Source: Caldifarciminota bacterium
GTDB taxonomy: Bacteria > Hydrothermota > Tepidihabitantia > Tepidihabitantales > Tepidihabitantaceae
Direction of reading: 5' to 3'
DNA length: 32,960 bases
Assembly (NCBI GenBank): GCA_026397595.1
Contig: JAPLUO010000240.1
Span: forward strand, 1-32,960
A program made the translations under genes and the position numbers. Below are positions 1 to 8,526 of the stretch, piece by piece. The notes under the pieces were generated by a model, which saw nothing but the letters and a program-made list of their open reading frames with translations, was not told where the DNA came from and ran no database searches. Within the stretch, counting starts at the first letter, position 1; each line of letters opens with the position of its first letter.

Positions 1-402
1 CTTGCCCTGGGAAACCAGGTCGGCAATGAGCAGGGCGTCTTTGCCGTCACTCGTCCCGCGGCTGTTGTCGGCCAGTTCCTTGGCGCGGTGGACGTACAGG
101 CCACTGACTTGGACCACCCGGCAGCCGTGCTCGGCAAGCCAATGGGCGAGGTTGATCCAGTAGACACCAGTCGATTCCAGACCAACGATGACGGCCGAGG
201 CGGGTGTTGGCTTCCGAGCCTCGATCTCGGCCGACAGGGCCTGAAAGCCTTCCCGGCTGTTGGAGAACTCGAGCGGCCGGCCTATTGCGCCACCGGGCAC
301 CAAGGTGCGGGCGACGTGGTGGAACTTAGCGACATCGACCCCGACGATGAGGGTGTCGGGCTTGATTGCAGAGCGCCTCTGCATTAGGCTGTTTGCGGTC
401 AT
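1..402 (-). CDS. IS110-family transposase, N-terminal part (runs off window)
   Basis: The minus-strand reading frame from ATG at 402 stays open to base 1 (134 codons). It shows the DEDD (RuvC-like) transposase start of IS110 elements: GVDVAK near residue 18 with the first catalytic Asp, GLESTGVYW with the conserved Glu, then VSGLYVHRAKELADNSRGTS and DGKDALLIADL with further acidic residues. IS110 transposases cut and rejoin DNA guided by a structured bridge RNA made from a non-coding end of the element. A good SD (AAAGGAG) lies 6-7 bases before the ATG. The C-terminal Tnp_IS116 part with the catalytic Ser is outside the window, so intactness cannot be judged. The family call is firm; activity is unknown. 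Confidence 0.9.
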   Translation of the reverse strand, partial: MTANSLMQRRSAIKPDTLIVGVDVAKFHHVARTLVPGGAIGRPLEFSNSREGFQALSAEIEARKPTPASAVIVGLESTGVYWINLAHWLAEHGCRVVQVSGLYVHRAKELADNSRGTSDGKDALLIADLVSQGK

Positions 403-469
403 GGCTGTCTCCTTTCGATGGTAGACCACTTCGGACATATACTCACTACCATTTGAAGGCGAGACAGCC
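403..469 (-). other. Long hairpin over the transposase start, possible part of an IS110 bridge RNA
   Basis: The arms 403-411 and 461-469 are perfectly complementary (9 bp). The pairing continues through 412-416 with 455-459 (one U-G or A-C position) and then 418-424 with 446-452 (7 bp), leaving a 21-nt terminal loop at 425-445. The left arm contains the complement of the transposase SD, so the ribosome site is inside the stem on the transposase mRNA. IS110-group elements encode their bridge RNA in the end upstream of the transposase. This hairpin could be a stem-loop of that RNA, a translational brake, or both. The outer end of the element lies somewhere in about 480-520 and is not marked by an obvious inverted repeat. 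Confidence 0.5.
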
Positions 470-515
470 TTCTCGTCAATCTGCACTTTCAGCACAGGCT
501 TAATCCTATAGCACT

Positions 516-595
516 CACAAAGACACAAAGAGGATCCGGAAGGCAATGTCTCTGTATGCTTGGTGATCTTGGTGTCTTGGTGGTTGAATGTCGGA
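516..595. repeat. Word-like repeats (CACAAAGACACAAAG, CTTGGTGTCTTGGTGG)
   Basis: This stretch is built from two near-repetitive phrases, ACAAAGACACAAAG and TTGGTGATCTTGGTGTCTTGGT. The complement of the second reappears at 28765-28792 as CCAAGACGCCAAGAACGCC. It is non-coding filler between the IS110 end and msrB and belongs to the family of intergenic near-repeats seen across the window. Confidence 0.6.
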
Positions 596-675
596 TTCGG
601 GGCCGCGTGAGCCGCAACCCCGCACCGCGCGTATGATAATGAGCGGCGCTGGACTGAAGCTACGGGCGGCCCGAG

Positions 676-1296
676 CTACTTGAGTTCGGTGTTTGGTGTG
701 AAGTACAGGGCGACGGAGTTGAGGCAGTAACGGAGCCCGGTCGGCGGCGGGCCGTCCGGAAACACGTGCCCCAGGTGCGCGTCGCAGCGCACGCAGAGAA
801 TCTCGGTTCGCTCCATGCCGAGCGTGCGGTCTTCGTGCTCTACGATGTTCTCCGCTGCGAACGGTGCGTAGAAACTCGGCCAGCCGGTGCCGGACTCGAA
901 CTTCGACTTGGACGAAAACAGGGGCAGGCTGCAGCAGACGCAGAAGTAGACTCCCTGTTCCTTGTTCGCCAGCAATCCGCCGCAGAATGCCGGTTCGGTT
1001 CCTCGGCCGCGCGCGATCCGGTACTGCTCGGGCGTCAGCAGCCGCTTCCACTCCGCGTCGGACTTAACGACTTTGGCAACGGCCTCGGGCGGCTTCGGTG
1101 CTCCGCCCGGGCCGGCAAGACGCACGACGACTGTCCCGGCTGAACTGGAATCGCTCATCGGCGGGTTGCTTCGTAGAGATGTCTCTGCGTCATGCCGCGT
1201 GGCGCTGCCGCAGGCGACCGTCAGCAGGGCCACTGCCGCGACAATCGATACTCGGGCCAAACGGGAAACGTTCTTTCCAAGGCATCTCAGGATCAC
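676..1296 (-). CDS. msrB: Peptide methionine-R-sulfoxide reductase, lipoprotein form
   Basis: MsrB reduces methionine-R-sulfoxide in oxidised proteins. The 206-residue product starts with a signal peptide ending in the lipobox LTVAC (Cys29), so it should be an envelope lipoprotein rather than the usual cytosolic enzyme. The MsrB domain spans about 80-203. It has FCGGLL (Cys105, likely resolving), the zinc pairs Cys119/Cys122 and Cys168/Cys171, SGTGWPSF, HLGHVFPDG, and RYCLNSVAL with catalytic Cys191. All expected residues are present. The gene appears monocistronic: the defence operon ends about 400 bases upstream on the same strand, and the SD is only weak (GAGCTAAGTG before ATG). An envelope location would suit repair of oxidised surface proteins. 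Confidence 0.93.
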   Translation of the reverse strand: MILRCLGKNVSRLARVSIVAAVALLTVACGSATRHDAETSLRSNPPMSDSSSAGTVVVRLAGPGGAPKPPEAVAKVVKSDAEWKRLLTPEQYRIARGRGTEPAFCGGLLANKEQGVYFCVCCSLPLFSSKSKFESGTGWPSFYAPFAAENIVEHEDRTLGMERTEILCVRCDAHLGHVFPDGPPPTGLRYCLNSVALYFTPNTELK

Positions 1297-1702
1297 ATCA
1301 CTTAGCTCTTTTCACGTCACAGAAAGCCTAGGCCGACAGGCACGGGTGTCAAACCGGCGCGGGAGGAACCCGGTCAGCGTCCCCGGATTGACCCACATCC
1401 CCCGCACAGTTGCACTTGGACAGCAAGTCGCCGGAAACGATACAAGTGGCGCGCAGGGCGCGCAAGTCGGAAGGCAAAAGGCAAAGGTCAAAAAGTGCCC
1501 CGAGGCGAAATCGGCCACGAACGAAACAGTACCGGGCGCTGGGCAGGCAGGGCTTTGTATTGTGTCACCGTTTCCCTGGACTCTAATAGGTGACTGTCCA
1601 TCATTTCCCCCTAATAGGTAACTGTCCCTCATTTCCCCGAGCGTCGCCTCGCCCAATCCGTTTACAGTCCCGGGATTTCGGGGCGCACACGATGCTGACG
1701 CT
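1297..1702. other. Intergenic region with word-like repeats, no gene seen
   Basis: There is no convincing gene here on either strand. Bases 1460-1500 carry a GGCAAAAGGCAAAGGTCAAAA type repeat that recurs at 27496-27533 and 29330-29372. Bases 1583-1638 carry two copies of a 28-bp direct repeat. The open frames across this interval lack coding character and overlap msrB in antisense. Confidence 0.6.
1583..1638. repeat. 28-bp direct tandem repeat, two copies
   Basis: The copies at 1583-1610 and 1611-1638 begin CTAATAGGTGACTGTCC and CTAATAGGTAACTGTCC and both end CATTTCCCC. They differ at two positions. The GGGGAAATG...GGACAGT phrase read on the minus strand resembles the GGGGACAGTCCCC palindromes at 13261-13290, suggesting one dispersed repeat family. 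Confidence 0.8.
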
Positions 1703-4700
1703 TCAACGCGGGCTCAGGTCCATCATCATCTTACAGGCCTCGGACCGGGCGAACTCGGGCGCAAAACGCAGTAGATACGCCATGATATCATCCTGGCGCG
1801 TCTGCCCGAATATCATCCGGTAACATGCCAGCGAGCGCAGGAGCTCCGCATACCTCTCGTAGTCCCGACTCAATGGCAGCACGGGAATGTGGCGCTCTAT
1901 GCACGCCCCGTTGTCGGTCTTGAAAACCCAGTAGGGCACCAAATCGCTGGCGTCTGCCGGACGTTGCGCGCGCGCAGCGTCGAAAAGCATCTGCCAGGGA
2001 TCGCCCTGCCCGACAGCGGCAAGCTCCTTGGCGAACCGCGCGGCAACATTCTTGCGAACGGCATGTCCTTTGTAACGATGGATGCGGCCCTCGCGCTGCT
2101 CAAGGTCGACCGGGTTTGATGGAAGGTTCCAGTGGACTATCGCGTGGCAGTAGCAGTGGAAATCCAATCCCTCCTGACCTACTGACGTCGAGGTGACAAT
2201 GAAGGGCCAGAACGGAGAGTTGAAGGCCGCCCTTACTTGGTCGGCACGAACTGCAGCTCCCTCGTCAGAGGTTGGAGAGTCACCGAATCGCGTTGCGAAC
2301 CTGCAGCGCACCTGCATTGCGCCCGAGTCCACGGCAACGCGCCCGGAAGTCACCCTGATTTCGTCTATGTGGGCCGGCGCCGCCCGCAGCCCGGATGCGT
2401 CGACAACGACATCCGCGATATTGTCGACGACTTCCACTGCTGCCTTTCCGGCTGAGCCCGTGTGTTCCAGCAAGACGTGGCAGTACTCGTCCATCACGGC
2501 CTGCAGCCCGCCGGCAACGCAGTACTCGACTACCCTTCGCCAGTACGGCTCATCTCGGTTGATGCTCCTGATCATCGCGGCCGCTTCAGGCCGGTTGAAC
2601 ATCGCAAGTATGCCGTACGCCGTGCGAGCCGCGGCTGTTCGCGTCACTTCGTCATCACTCGAACCAACCAGCCGTCGCAGCGCGCGCAACATCACGACGC
2701 CGGGCGCGCCGATGCTCAGCTCCGCCAACACACGATCGATGTCCGGTGGCATCGGCCCCAACTCGATCTCCCGCTTGGGGAAGCCGGCGACCGTTTCTTT
2801 TAACTGGCGCACATGCCGTTCCCACGCAGTGTCGGCCTCGTCCTCGCCCTCGCCGGACTCGGTGTCGCCGCGCCACTCTGCAGCCAACTCGCGTCGGTCC
2901 AACCAACGCTCTGCTGACCGCCTGCGGTGGTAGATGTCCAGTAAGGCTGGCGCCGCCCAGTACCAACGTTCATCGACCACCGAACCGCCACCGGCGTACG
3001 CACGCAAGGGACGGAGCAGCGTCGAGATGCGCTGCCGCGCGGATTCGATCGCCTCCTCCTTCGTGGGCGGCGCACCTCGGGCAACCGAAGCCTGGTACAG
3101 GACTAGCGGGTCGCACTTCGAGGCCAAGACATCGGCCGGGTAGATGAGGCTCAACAACGGCATCCCGGTCAGCCGACCTTCGCTGATCGAGAAACGCAGT
3201 AGCCTCTGCTGCCGCTTCCGTGACTCGGCGGTGTTGGTAGCTTCGGCGTCGAAGGCCTTCATCATTAGTCGCTCGGCTTCGTAGCTGACTAGGGCGGCAA
3301 CGGCCTTGGGCACGACCTTCCACGACGAGAAAACCAGCCGCTTCGTCAGATTGGCTACCTCGGGGGCTCCGAACGGACCGTCTAGACGATAGTAAGGCAT
3401 CGACGGCGGCATCCACAGCAGTCGCCAGGCACCGTGGCCCACGGTGTCGCTCATTATCTTCCGCAGCCTCGCGTTCGCCGGGTCCAGGGCCCGGTACTTG
3501 CGGACGTCGGCTGAAGAAAGCAGCAACGGCAGTTCTGCGCTGACCAATCGCGCCAACTCTCCGTCATCATCCTCCTCCGCGGCAGCGATGAAGTCCTCCT
3601 TCATCGAGTAGTCGTCCATGAAATTGAGCAGGTACGGCGCCGACTTCCAGTACTCCAGCGGGGCCCGGCAGTCCAGATGCGTGGCGATTCGGTTCAGCGC
3701 GACGTACTGCTGAACATCGGTCGATTCCAGTCTCACGTCGTCGCCCAGATGCTCCCGCAACATCCCGTCACGGTCAACGGAGGCAGCCAACCGTTCGGTC
3801 CGCACCATCACACGACGTAGGCGCTCCTCCATTTCGGCTTTGACCTCATGCAGGCGCGAGGCCTTCCCAATACCAAGCAGATAGATCTCCCGCCTGTACT
3901 CGGCCAGGAGCCGACGGAAGTCCTCGGTGCTGTCCGTATTGTCCTGTAGAAACCGAAGCGTGGCGATGAAATCCTCGTAGTGATCTCCTTCCTCGCCTTC
4001 GCCGGAGATCGTGTACATTCGATAGGGCGTGGCCGACAGCAGCAACACTCGTGCCTCGGTCTGGCTGTCAGAGTAGTTGAACAGCGTCTGCGCCAAGCGG
4101 CTGGCGTCGTCCTCTCCGGTAAGCAGGTGCTTGAAGCGCTGAAACTCGTCCATAATGATCAGATCCGGTTGCAGCGCGTCCATACACGCGGCGGCGAGGA
4201 TAGAACGCAGCTCACCTACGATCTCGCGCCGCTCGCTCCACTCTTCATTTGTCGCTGGCTTGGTGCGGCAACGAAACAGCCGGCAGAGTTCTTCGAACCG
4301 GGATTTTATGCCTGGCTCGCCGACGGTCGCGTGTTCTTGGTCATGCTTTGTCAGAGCCGCTTCTAACTTCCTCACCAACTCCTTGTCATAGCCCTCTTGG
4401 CGCGTTTCCCATATCTTACCCCGGAAAGACTCCCTGTCCTCTACATTGCCCTGCAGGACGTTACACTTCCCCGTGCCGGGCAGGTGCCAGATGTCGTCCA
4501 GCATGCAGCAGAGCAGCGCGCGCTCGTCATAGCGACCCAAACCACCTTTGAGGTCGAATGACGTCCCAGGAGTGAAGGACACGAAATTAAGGGCCCGTCC
4601 TTCCAGGTCGCTCAGTGTCTTAGGCAGCAGAGTTATGCGGTCGGCCAGCTCGAACCCGACGTTCTCCGCGACGTTCAGCCGCCTGATGTTCTGGCGGGCG

Positions 4701-4954
4701 ATGTCGGCGTTTGAGCAGATGTATACTATGTCGATGCGCCCGACTCCCCTCTGCTCCAGATGCTCGATCGCCCGCGCAATTACGCCCTTGGCGACCAGCG
4801 TCTTGCCCAACCCGACTTCGTCGGCGATCAAGAACCTGCGTGTGCGGTCACCATCCAGGTACATGCGGCGGAAGACGTAGTCGACCGTCTTCCGCTGAAA
4901 ATCCTTCAGCCCGGACAGCACGTCATCGACGTCGACGAGAGGTGGCTTGCTCAC
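1703..4954 (-). CDS. SNF2/DEAD-like superfamily 2 helicase of a predicted defence operon
   Basis: This is a large SF2 ATPase of 1083 residues from the proposed GTG start. Walker A is DEVGLGKT (about 45-52), Walker B is MDEFQRF (about 268-274, DExQ-type), and motif III is LLLSATPYR (about 304-312). Near the C-terminal half, SVGQEGLDF (about 920) and LEQREGRIHRYKG (about 945) are motifs V and VI with the arginine finger. The roughly 600 residues between the two RecA-like halves have no motif I recognise. The GTG at 4954 forms a GTGA overlap with the stop of the PLD gene and has AGGGGAT eight bases upstream. A TTG start at 4981 would add nine residues. It is the last gene of the four-gene operon and would supply ATP-driven DNA translocation to the upstream nuclease. 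Confidence 0.85.
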   Translation of the reverse strand: MSKPPLVDVDDVLSGLKDFQRKTVDYVFRRMYLDGDRTRRFLIADEVGLGKTLVAKGVIARAIEHLEQRGVGRIDIVYICSNADIARQNIRRLNVAENVGFELADRITLLPKTLSDLEGRALNFVSFTPGTSFDLKGGLGRYDERALLCCMLDDIWHLPGTGKCNVLQGNVEDRESFRGKIWETRQEGYDKELVRKLEAALTKHDQEHATVGEPGIKSRFEELCRLFRCRTKPATNEEWSERREIVGELRSILAAACMDALQPDLIIMDEFQRFKHLLTGEDDASRLAQTLFNYSDSQTEARVLLLSATPYRMYTISGEGEEGDHYEDFIATLRFLQDNTDSTEDFRRLLAEYRREIYLLGIGKASRLHEVKAEMEERLRRVMVRTERLAASVDRDGMLREHLGDDVRLESTDVQQYVALNRIATHLDCRAPLEYWKSAPYLLNFMDDYSMKEDFIAAAEEDDDGELARLVSAELPLLLSSADVRKYRALDPANARLRKIMSDTVGHGAWRLLWMPPSMPYYRLDGPFGAPEVANLTKRLVFSSWKVVPKAVAALVSYEAERLMMKAFDAEATNTAESRKRQQRLLRFSISEGRLTGMPLLSLIYPADVLASKCDPLVLYQASVARGAPPTKEEAIESARQRISTLLRPLRAYAGGGSVVDERWYWAAPALLDIYHRRRSAERWLDRRELAAEWRGDTESGEGEDEADTAWERHVRQLKETVAGFPKREIELGPMPPDIDRVLAELSIGAPGVVMLRALRRLVGSSDDEVTRTAAARTAYGILAMFNRPEAAAMIRSINRDEPYWRRVVEYCVAGGLQAVMDEYCHVLLEHTGSAGKAAVEVVDNIADVVVDASGLRAAPAHIDEIRVTSGRVAVDSGAMQVRCRFATRFGDSPTSDEGAAVRADQVRAAFNSPFWPFIVTSTSVGQEGLDFHCYCHAIVHWNLPSNPVDLEQREGRIHRYKGHAVRKNVAARFAKELAAVGQGDPWQMLFDAARAQRPADASDLVPYWVFKTDNGACIERHIPVLPLSRDYERYAELLRSLACYRMIFGQTRQDDIMAYLLRFAPEFARSEACKMMMDLSPR

Positions 4955-6771
4955 TTCTTCATCCCCTGTCGTGCGGCCCAAATCGGGTTCCAGATGCGGT
5001 CGAACCCCTCGGGCAGAAGGTCGGCCTTGCCCGCCGAGCGCCGGAGGTCCGCTACGACGCGCTCGACCGCGTCGATCCTCGACGGGTCACTTGCCAGGGC
5101 TTGGAGTAGCGCCTCCAGGAGACCACTTGTGATCGAGAAACCCGGAACGCAGCCGCTTTGGCCGACCGTACCCAGCACGCTAAGGTTTGCGTCCGCTTCG
5201 GAATCGGTGTCGGCCAGCAAGAACATCAGGAAGCGCATCAACTGTTCCGGGTCATTGAGCATCGACCGGAGCACGTGTTCGCGCCGGCCCTCTGGTGCTC
5301 CCAGCAGGGGTAGGTTCAGGACGAACCGCCGTTCGAACCGACGACGCGCCTTGGTTACGGTTACCCGAAACGCAAAGAACGCGCTGAGCGCCTCGAACGA
5401 TATGCTGCCGAACGTCGCGCCAAGTCTGCGGTCCAACGGAAGCGCCACCTCCTCGGAGAGGGTGATTGGCCAACAGCGGACGTCCATGTCCTTGGGATAT
5501 GCCACCTTCGCTCGTGCGCGCAGTGTGACACGATACCCTCCGCCGTCTGCCACGGCGACATCTGCGGCCAGGTCGGCCTTGGTCAGCGCCGCCCGGACTT
5601 CTTCGGCCTGATCCTCAAGCGCCCGCTGCACTTCGTCGACCTCCGCCGGACCAGACTTCCGGGTGTACGGTTGCAGCAGCTCTCTGAACCCGGCCTGAAC
5701 CTTGCTTGGTTCCATGAGGCAGTCGATGCCCTGCCGGCTGCGTCGTCCGGACAACTCGGTCAGGAATTCGACGTTGGCGCGGAATGCAGCATCAGTCGCG
5801 TTGGCCGACCCGGTCCAGAGGCTCACATCGTAGCCCCGTTCGCCCAGGTAGAACTTAGCGTGGAGCCCGGCGAGCTCGTTATCAACGCCCCCGTCCTGCG
5901 GCTCGATCGGAACCCCGTTGTCGTCGAGGAAATAGGCTTCCTCCATCGCCTCCAGGGAGTCCGTCGGCAGCGCGTCCAAACTATCCAGCCGGGACACCAC
6001 AAGCAGCTCGTCCAACTCGTCGGCCAGCCGGCCTATGCATCCCGGCGACATGAATGGCGCGACTACCAGCATCCGGTTGCTCCCAGACCGGAAAGGCCAT
6101 GTCTTCGCGCCGTTGTGTCCCAGCGGCCAGAAGGTGAAGTCGTCGAACCCGTCCGGTGGCTCGAACCGGACCAACCTAATCTCCCTGGCAATCTCGGCAA
6201 TCCGGGATTCGATTGCGTCGGAAACGCCGTAAGTCGCGAGCCGCGGCAGACTCTCGACGAACTCTGCCAGCGGCCGGTTGACACCGTAGGGCTTGGTGCG
6301 GTCCTGCACCTCTCCTTCCAGCGACAGCGCCGTGTCCCAGGAACGGTCGAACGTCAGGTTGCGCGTCAGGCACAGGAACCGGTAGCGAACCCTGCCGTCC
6401 TGCGCCACGAACCGAAGAAGCCAAATCTTGGGGTGGAAGACTCCGCCCTCGCGCGCCGCCCCGGCCGCGACAACGGCATCCTCAAGGTAGGTCAACAGCT
6501 GGCTGCCGTGTTTGGGCAACCCAATCCGCCCTCCTTGGCAGAACACCACCATGTGCTCGGCGTAGCGGCGCACTGCCTCGAGCAGGGCGAGCGGGTCGCT
6601 GGTTACAGCGTCCTCCGCCGCATCGAACTCGAACCGGGCGAAGGCCAGCGGCACGGTAAGCAAGGTCATCAAGTCGAGCGAATAGGTCGTAGCCAGGGCA
6701 AACTCCAGGCGGAAGCCGTCCGACGGCCGCAGGATTTCCATCAAGTGGCTGCGTTCTTGCGGTTCAAGCAT
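4951..6771 (-). CDS. Phospholipase D-like (HKD) nuclease protein of the defence operon
   Basis: The 606-residue protein carries two halves of a PLD-type active site. The first is HPK (His113, Lys115) followed by LCLTRNLTFDRSWD (about 134-146). The second is LHAKFYLG (His304, Lys306) followed by TGSANATDAAF (about 320-330). The first site has Asn instead of the standard Gly/Ser-Asn phrase, so it may be a variant; the second is canonical. PLD-fold enzymes of this type cut DNA in helicase-linked systems. The ATG lies inside the end of the DUF6361-like gene (8-base overlap) and its stop overlaps the helicase start, so the three proteins are probably made in fixed proportion. The C-terminal 200 residues are unassigned. 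A non-catalytic structural role remains possible. Confidence 0.85.
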   Translation of the reverse strand: MLEPQERSHLMEILRPSDGFRLEFALATTYSLDLMTLLTVPLAFARFEFDAAEDAVTSDPLALLEAVRRYAEHMVVFCQGGRIGLPKHGSQLLTYLEDAVVAAGAAREGGVFHPKIWLLRFVAQDGRVRYRFLCLTRNLTFDRSWDTALSLEGEVQDRTKPYGVNRPLAEFVESLPRLATYGVSDAIESRIAEIAREIRLVRFEPPDGFDDFTFWPLGHNGAKTWPFRSGSNRMLVVAPFMSPGCIGRLADELDELLVVSRLDSLDALPTDSLEAMEEAYFLDDNGVPIEPQDGGVDNELAGLHAKFYLGERGYDVSLWTGSANATDAAFRANVEFLTELSGRRSRQGIDCLMEPSKVQAGFRELLQPYTRKSGPAEVDEVQRALEDQAEEVRAALTKADLAADVAVADGGGYRVTLRARAKVAYPKDMDVRCWPITLSEEVALPLDRRLGATFGSISFEALSAFFAFRVTVTKARRRFERRFVLNLPLLGAPEGRREHVLRSMLNDPEQLMRFLMFLLADTDSEADANLSVLGTVGQSGCVPGFSITSGLLEALLQALASDPSRIDAVERVVADLRRSAGKADLLPEGFDRIWNPIWAARQGMKK

Positions 6772-7996
6772 GTGGCTGCCTCTTTCGGCCTTTCAGGATA
6801 TCGCTGGTGATGGTCTGCGTCTGGTCCCAGCGGAATGCCATCTGGTCGGTCCCGGCTTCGCCGCCGCCGCTCAGCCAGTCCTCAAGCGCCCGCTGGTTAT
6901 CGAGTCTCGCCAGCCCCCTTTTCAGGAACCGCTCGCGGTTGGCGATGAGATCGCGCGCCGCGCCGTCGGCGGATACCCGTGCGGCCACTTTCGGGTTGAG
7001 TGCGAAGTTCAGCCAGGCCTCGACGAATCGCCTGGTCAGAAGCGGCACCCGCGGATTCGCCTTGGCCACCGTATTCCAAAAACCCGCCATATTCCACCCG
7101 GCGAAGCTTGCCGCCCGAGCGGACATGACGCCCGCCCATTCCTTCAGCCGACCACGGAGGTCTGCTCGCAGACCGTCTGCCTTGGCCTTCTCTGCCAGCA
7201 TCAGATTGTAGAGCAACACGGCTCCGTGCATGGATTCCGAGAAGCGCCGGGCGTGCGCGAGCTGCCCGACGATGTGGTCCGGGAATTCGCCGAACTGAGG
7301 ATGCTGCCACGGGAAGTCCCCCCTGTCGGTTGGCTTGCCTTCCCTCGCGAGGAACGCGAGCAGCGTTTCGGGGACCCGTTCGATAATCCGCTCGGACAGA
7401 TAAGTCGCCTCTTCCGCGCTTAGCTTGAAGCTGGCACCATCGGGAAAATCGTCGGGCCGACGCGGCAGGGCAGCGTGCCAGTTGCGCGACCGGGTGCCAG
7501 TCTCAGGCTCCTCGGCGTCTCCCTGCTCGTCCGCGTCGAGGCGACGATAGAAGTGATCTATCCACCGGTAGTACTGGTCCTGGCCGCCCTGGAAAAGCCG
7601 GATGCCCCACATGCCCAGCCCGAGCCAGTAGATGTTGCTCGGGAGCCGCTTCAACGACCTCTTCGCGATTCGGCCCAGAACGCCCTCGCTCTCGCCGGAC
7701 TCCAGCAGCGCCTCCACAAGGTCGGCCTCGCAGTCGCGAGCCTTGCGAGCGAAGTCGGCTGAGCGAACCCGCTTGCGCTCGAGCCGCTGGTATATCCAAG
7801 GTATGAACAGGAAATAGCGAGCGCGGGTCTGGATGGTGTTGATGCCTGGAACCAGGAGGTCGGATATCGCGTCCCTTATCGTACCAACACCCAGCTCGTC
7901 GCGCGTATCACGCTCGCCCAGCAGGTTGATAGCATCAAGCATCTGACGCCGGTGCTTCTCCGAGTAGTCAAGCCATGTGAACGCAGAGCTCAACAT
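6764..7996 (-). CDS. DUF6361-like protein of the defence operon
   Basis: This is a 410-residue soluble protein with no catalytic motif I can name. Its N-terminus, TWLDYSEKHRRQMLDAINLL then DELGVGTIRDAISDLL and TIQTRARYFLFIPWIYQRL (about 8-72), matches my memory of the DUF6361 family, found beside PLD nucleases and helicases in defence islands. The rest is rich in Arg, Trp and charged residues. The start codon sits in a TAATG overlap with the stop of the GIY-YIG-like gene. A strong SD (AGGAGG) lies in the last codons of that gene, so translation is coupled. It may be a sensor or nucleic-acid-binding subunit, but this is inferred only from position. The family name needs a profile search. Confidence 0.75.
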   Translation of the reverse strand: MLSSAFTWLDYSEKHRRQMLDAINLLGERDTRDELGVGTIRDAISDLLVPGINTIQTRARYFLFIPWIYQRLERKRVRSADFARKARDCEADLVEALLESGESEGVLGRIAKRSLKRLPSNIYWLGLGMWGIRLFQGGQDQYYRWIDHFYRRLDADEQGDAEEPETGTRSRNWHAALPRRPDDFPDGASFKLSAEEATYLSERIIERVPETLLAFLAREGKPTDRGDFPWQHPQFGEFPDHIVGQLAHARRFSESMHGAVLLYNLMLAEKAKADGLRADLRGRLKEWAGVMSARAASFAGWNMAGFWNTVAKANPRVPLLTRRFVEAWLNFALNPKVAARVSADGAARDLIANRERFLKRGLARLDNQRALEDWLSGGGEAGTDQMAFRWDQTQTITSDILKGRKRQPHA

Positions 7997-8526
7997 TACC
8001 TCCTACGGGCACGCATCACGCGGAGCTTCGGGAACTCGGCGGCGAAGGCGCGTCTGACCTGCGCGAATAGCCTTGCGTCAAGCGCCTTCCGGCTCTTCAC
8101 CACGTTCATGACGTCGTAGCCGGCTGCCTGCATCGAGTCGGCCAGAGCTTTCTCCATCGCGGCGATGACGTTGCGCCTCTGATTGTGTAGCTCCTTCGTC
8201 GTCGCTTCCTTCAGTATCGGCCCGTGTGCGACTAGACGGAACTCACAAGTCTCGGGGTCAATGCGGTGTTTATCTCTCAAGTGCCGTCGCAGCATGTTGC
8301 TGTTCTCTTGGAACCCAAGATGCTGCCCCATACGGTTGAAAGGCGACTGCGCGTTGCATGGCGGGTTGTCGCCGGTGCGCCCAACATAGTAGCGCTTCTT
8401 GCCCTTCGACGGCGCGACTTCCCACACGTAGAGCCAGAACCCGCGCTGCAGAAACTTGCCGTGGAACTCCACTTCGTGGGTCTTCGCAATCGACAGCATT
8501 CTAGTCTGCATCTCGGTCTTTGTCAT
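7996..8526 (-). CDS. GIY-YIG-like nuclease protein, first gene of the defence operon
   Basis: The 176-residue product shows a GIY-YIG-like layout. WLYVWEV (31-37) stands for the first strand, and RYYVGRTGD (45-53) supplies the YVG motif and the catalytic-type Arg50. RMGQHLG (65-71) follows, then a Glu in the AAMEKAL helix (Glu125) and the terminal GYDVMNV segment with Asn141. This fits the fold of small single-domain endonucleases, but the first motif is LYV rather than GIY, so the call is moderate. The ATG has a clear SD (GGAGG, 6 bases upstream). It also overlaps the TAA of a short upstream reading frame (8527-8603) that may be the tail of a lost gene. Co-transcription with the next three genes is almost certain from the 1-8 base overlaps. 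Confidence 0.65.
   Translation of the reverse strand: MTKTEMQTRMLSIAKTHEVEFHGKFLQRGFWLYVWEVAPSKGKKRYYVGRTGDNPPCNAQSPFNRMGQHLGFQENSNMLRRHLRDKHRIDPETCEFRLVAHGPILKEATTKELHNQRRNVIAAMEKALADSMQAAGYDVMNVVKSRKALDARLFAQVRRAFAAEFPKLRVMRARRR

Noticed and set aside
5671-6810. 379-codon plus-strand frame
   Set aside because: Antisense shadow of the PLD gene; no motifs or ribosome site.
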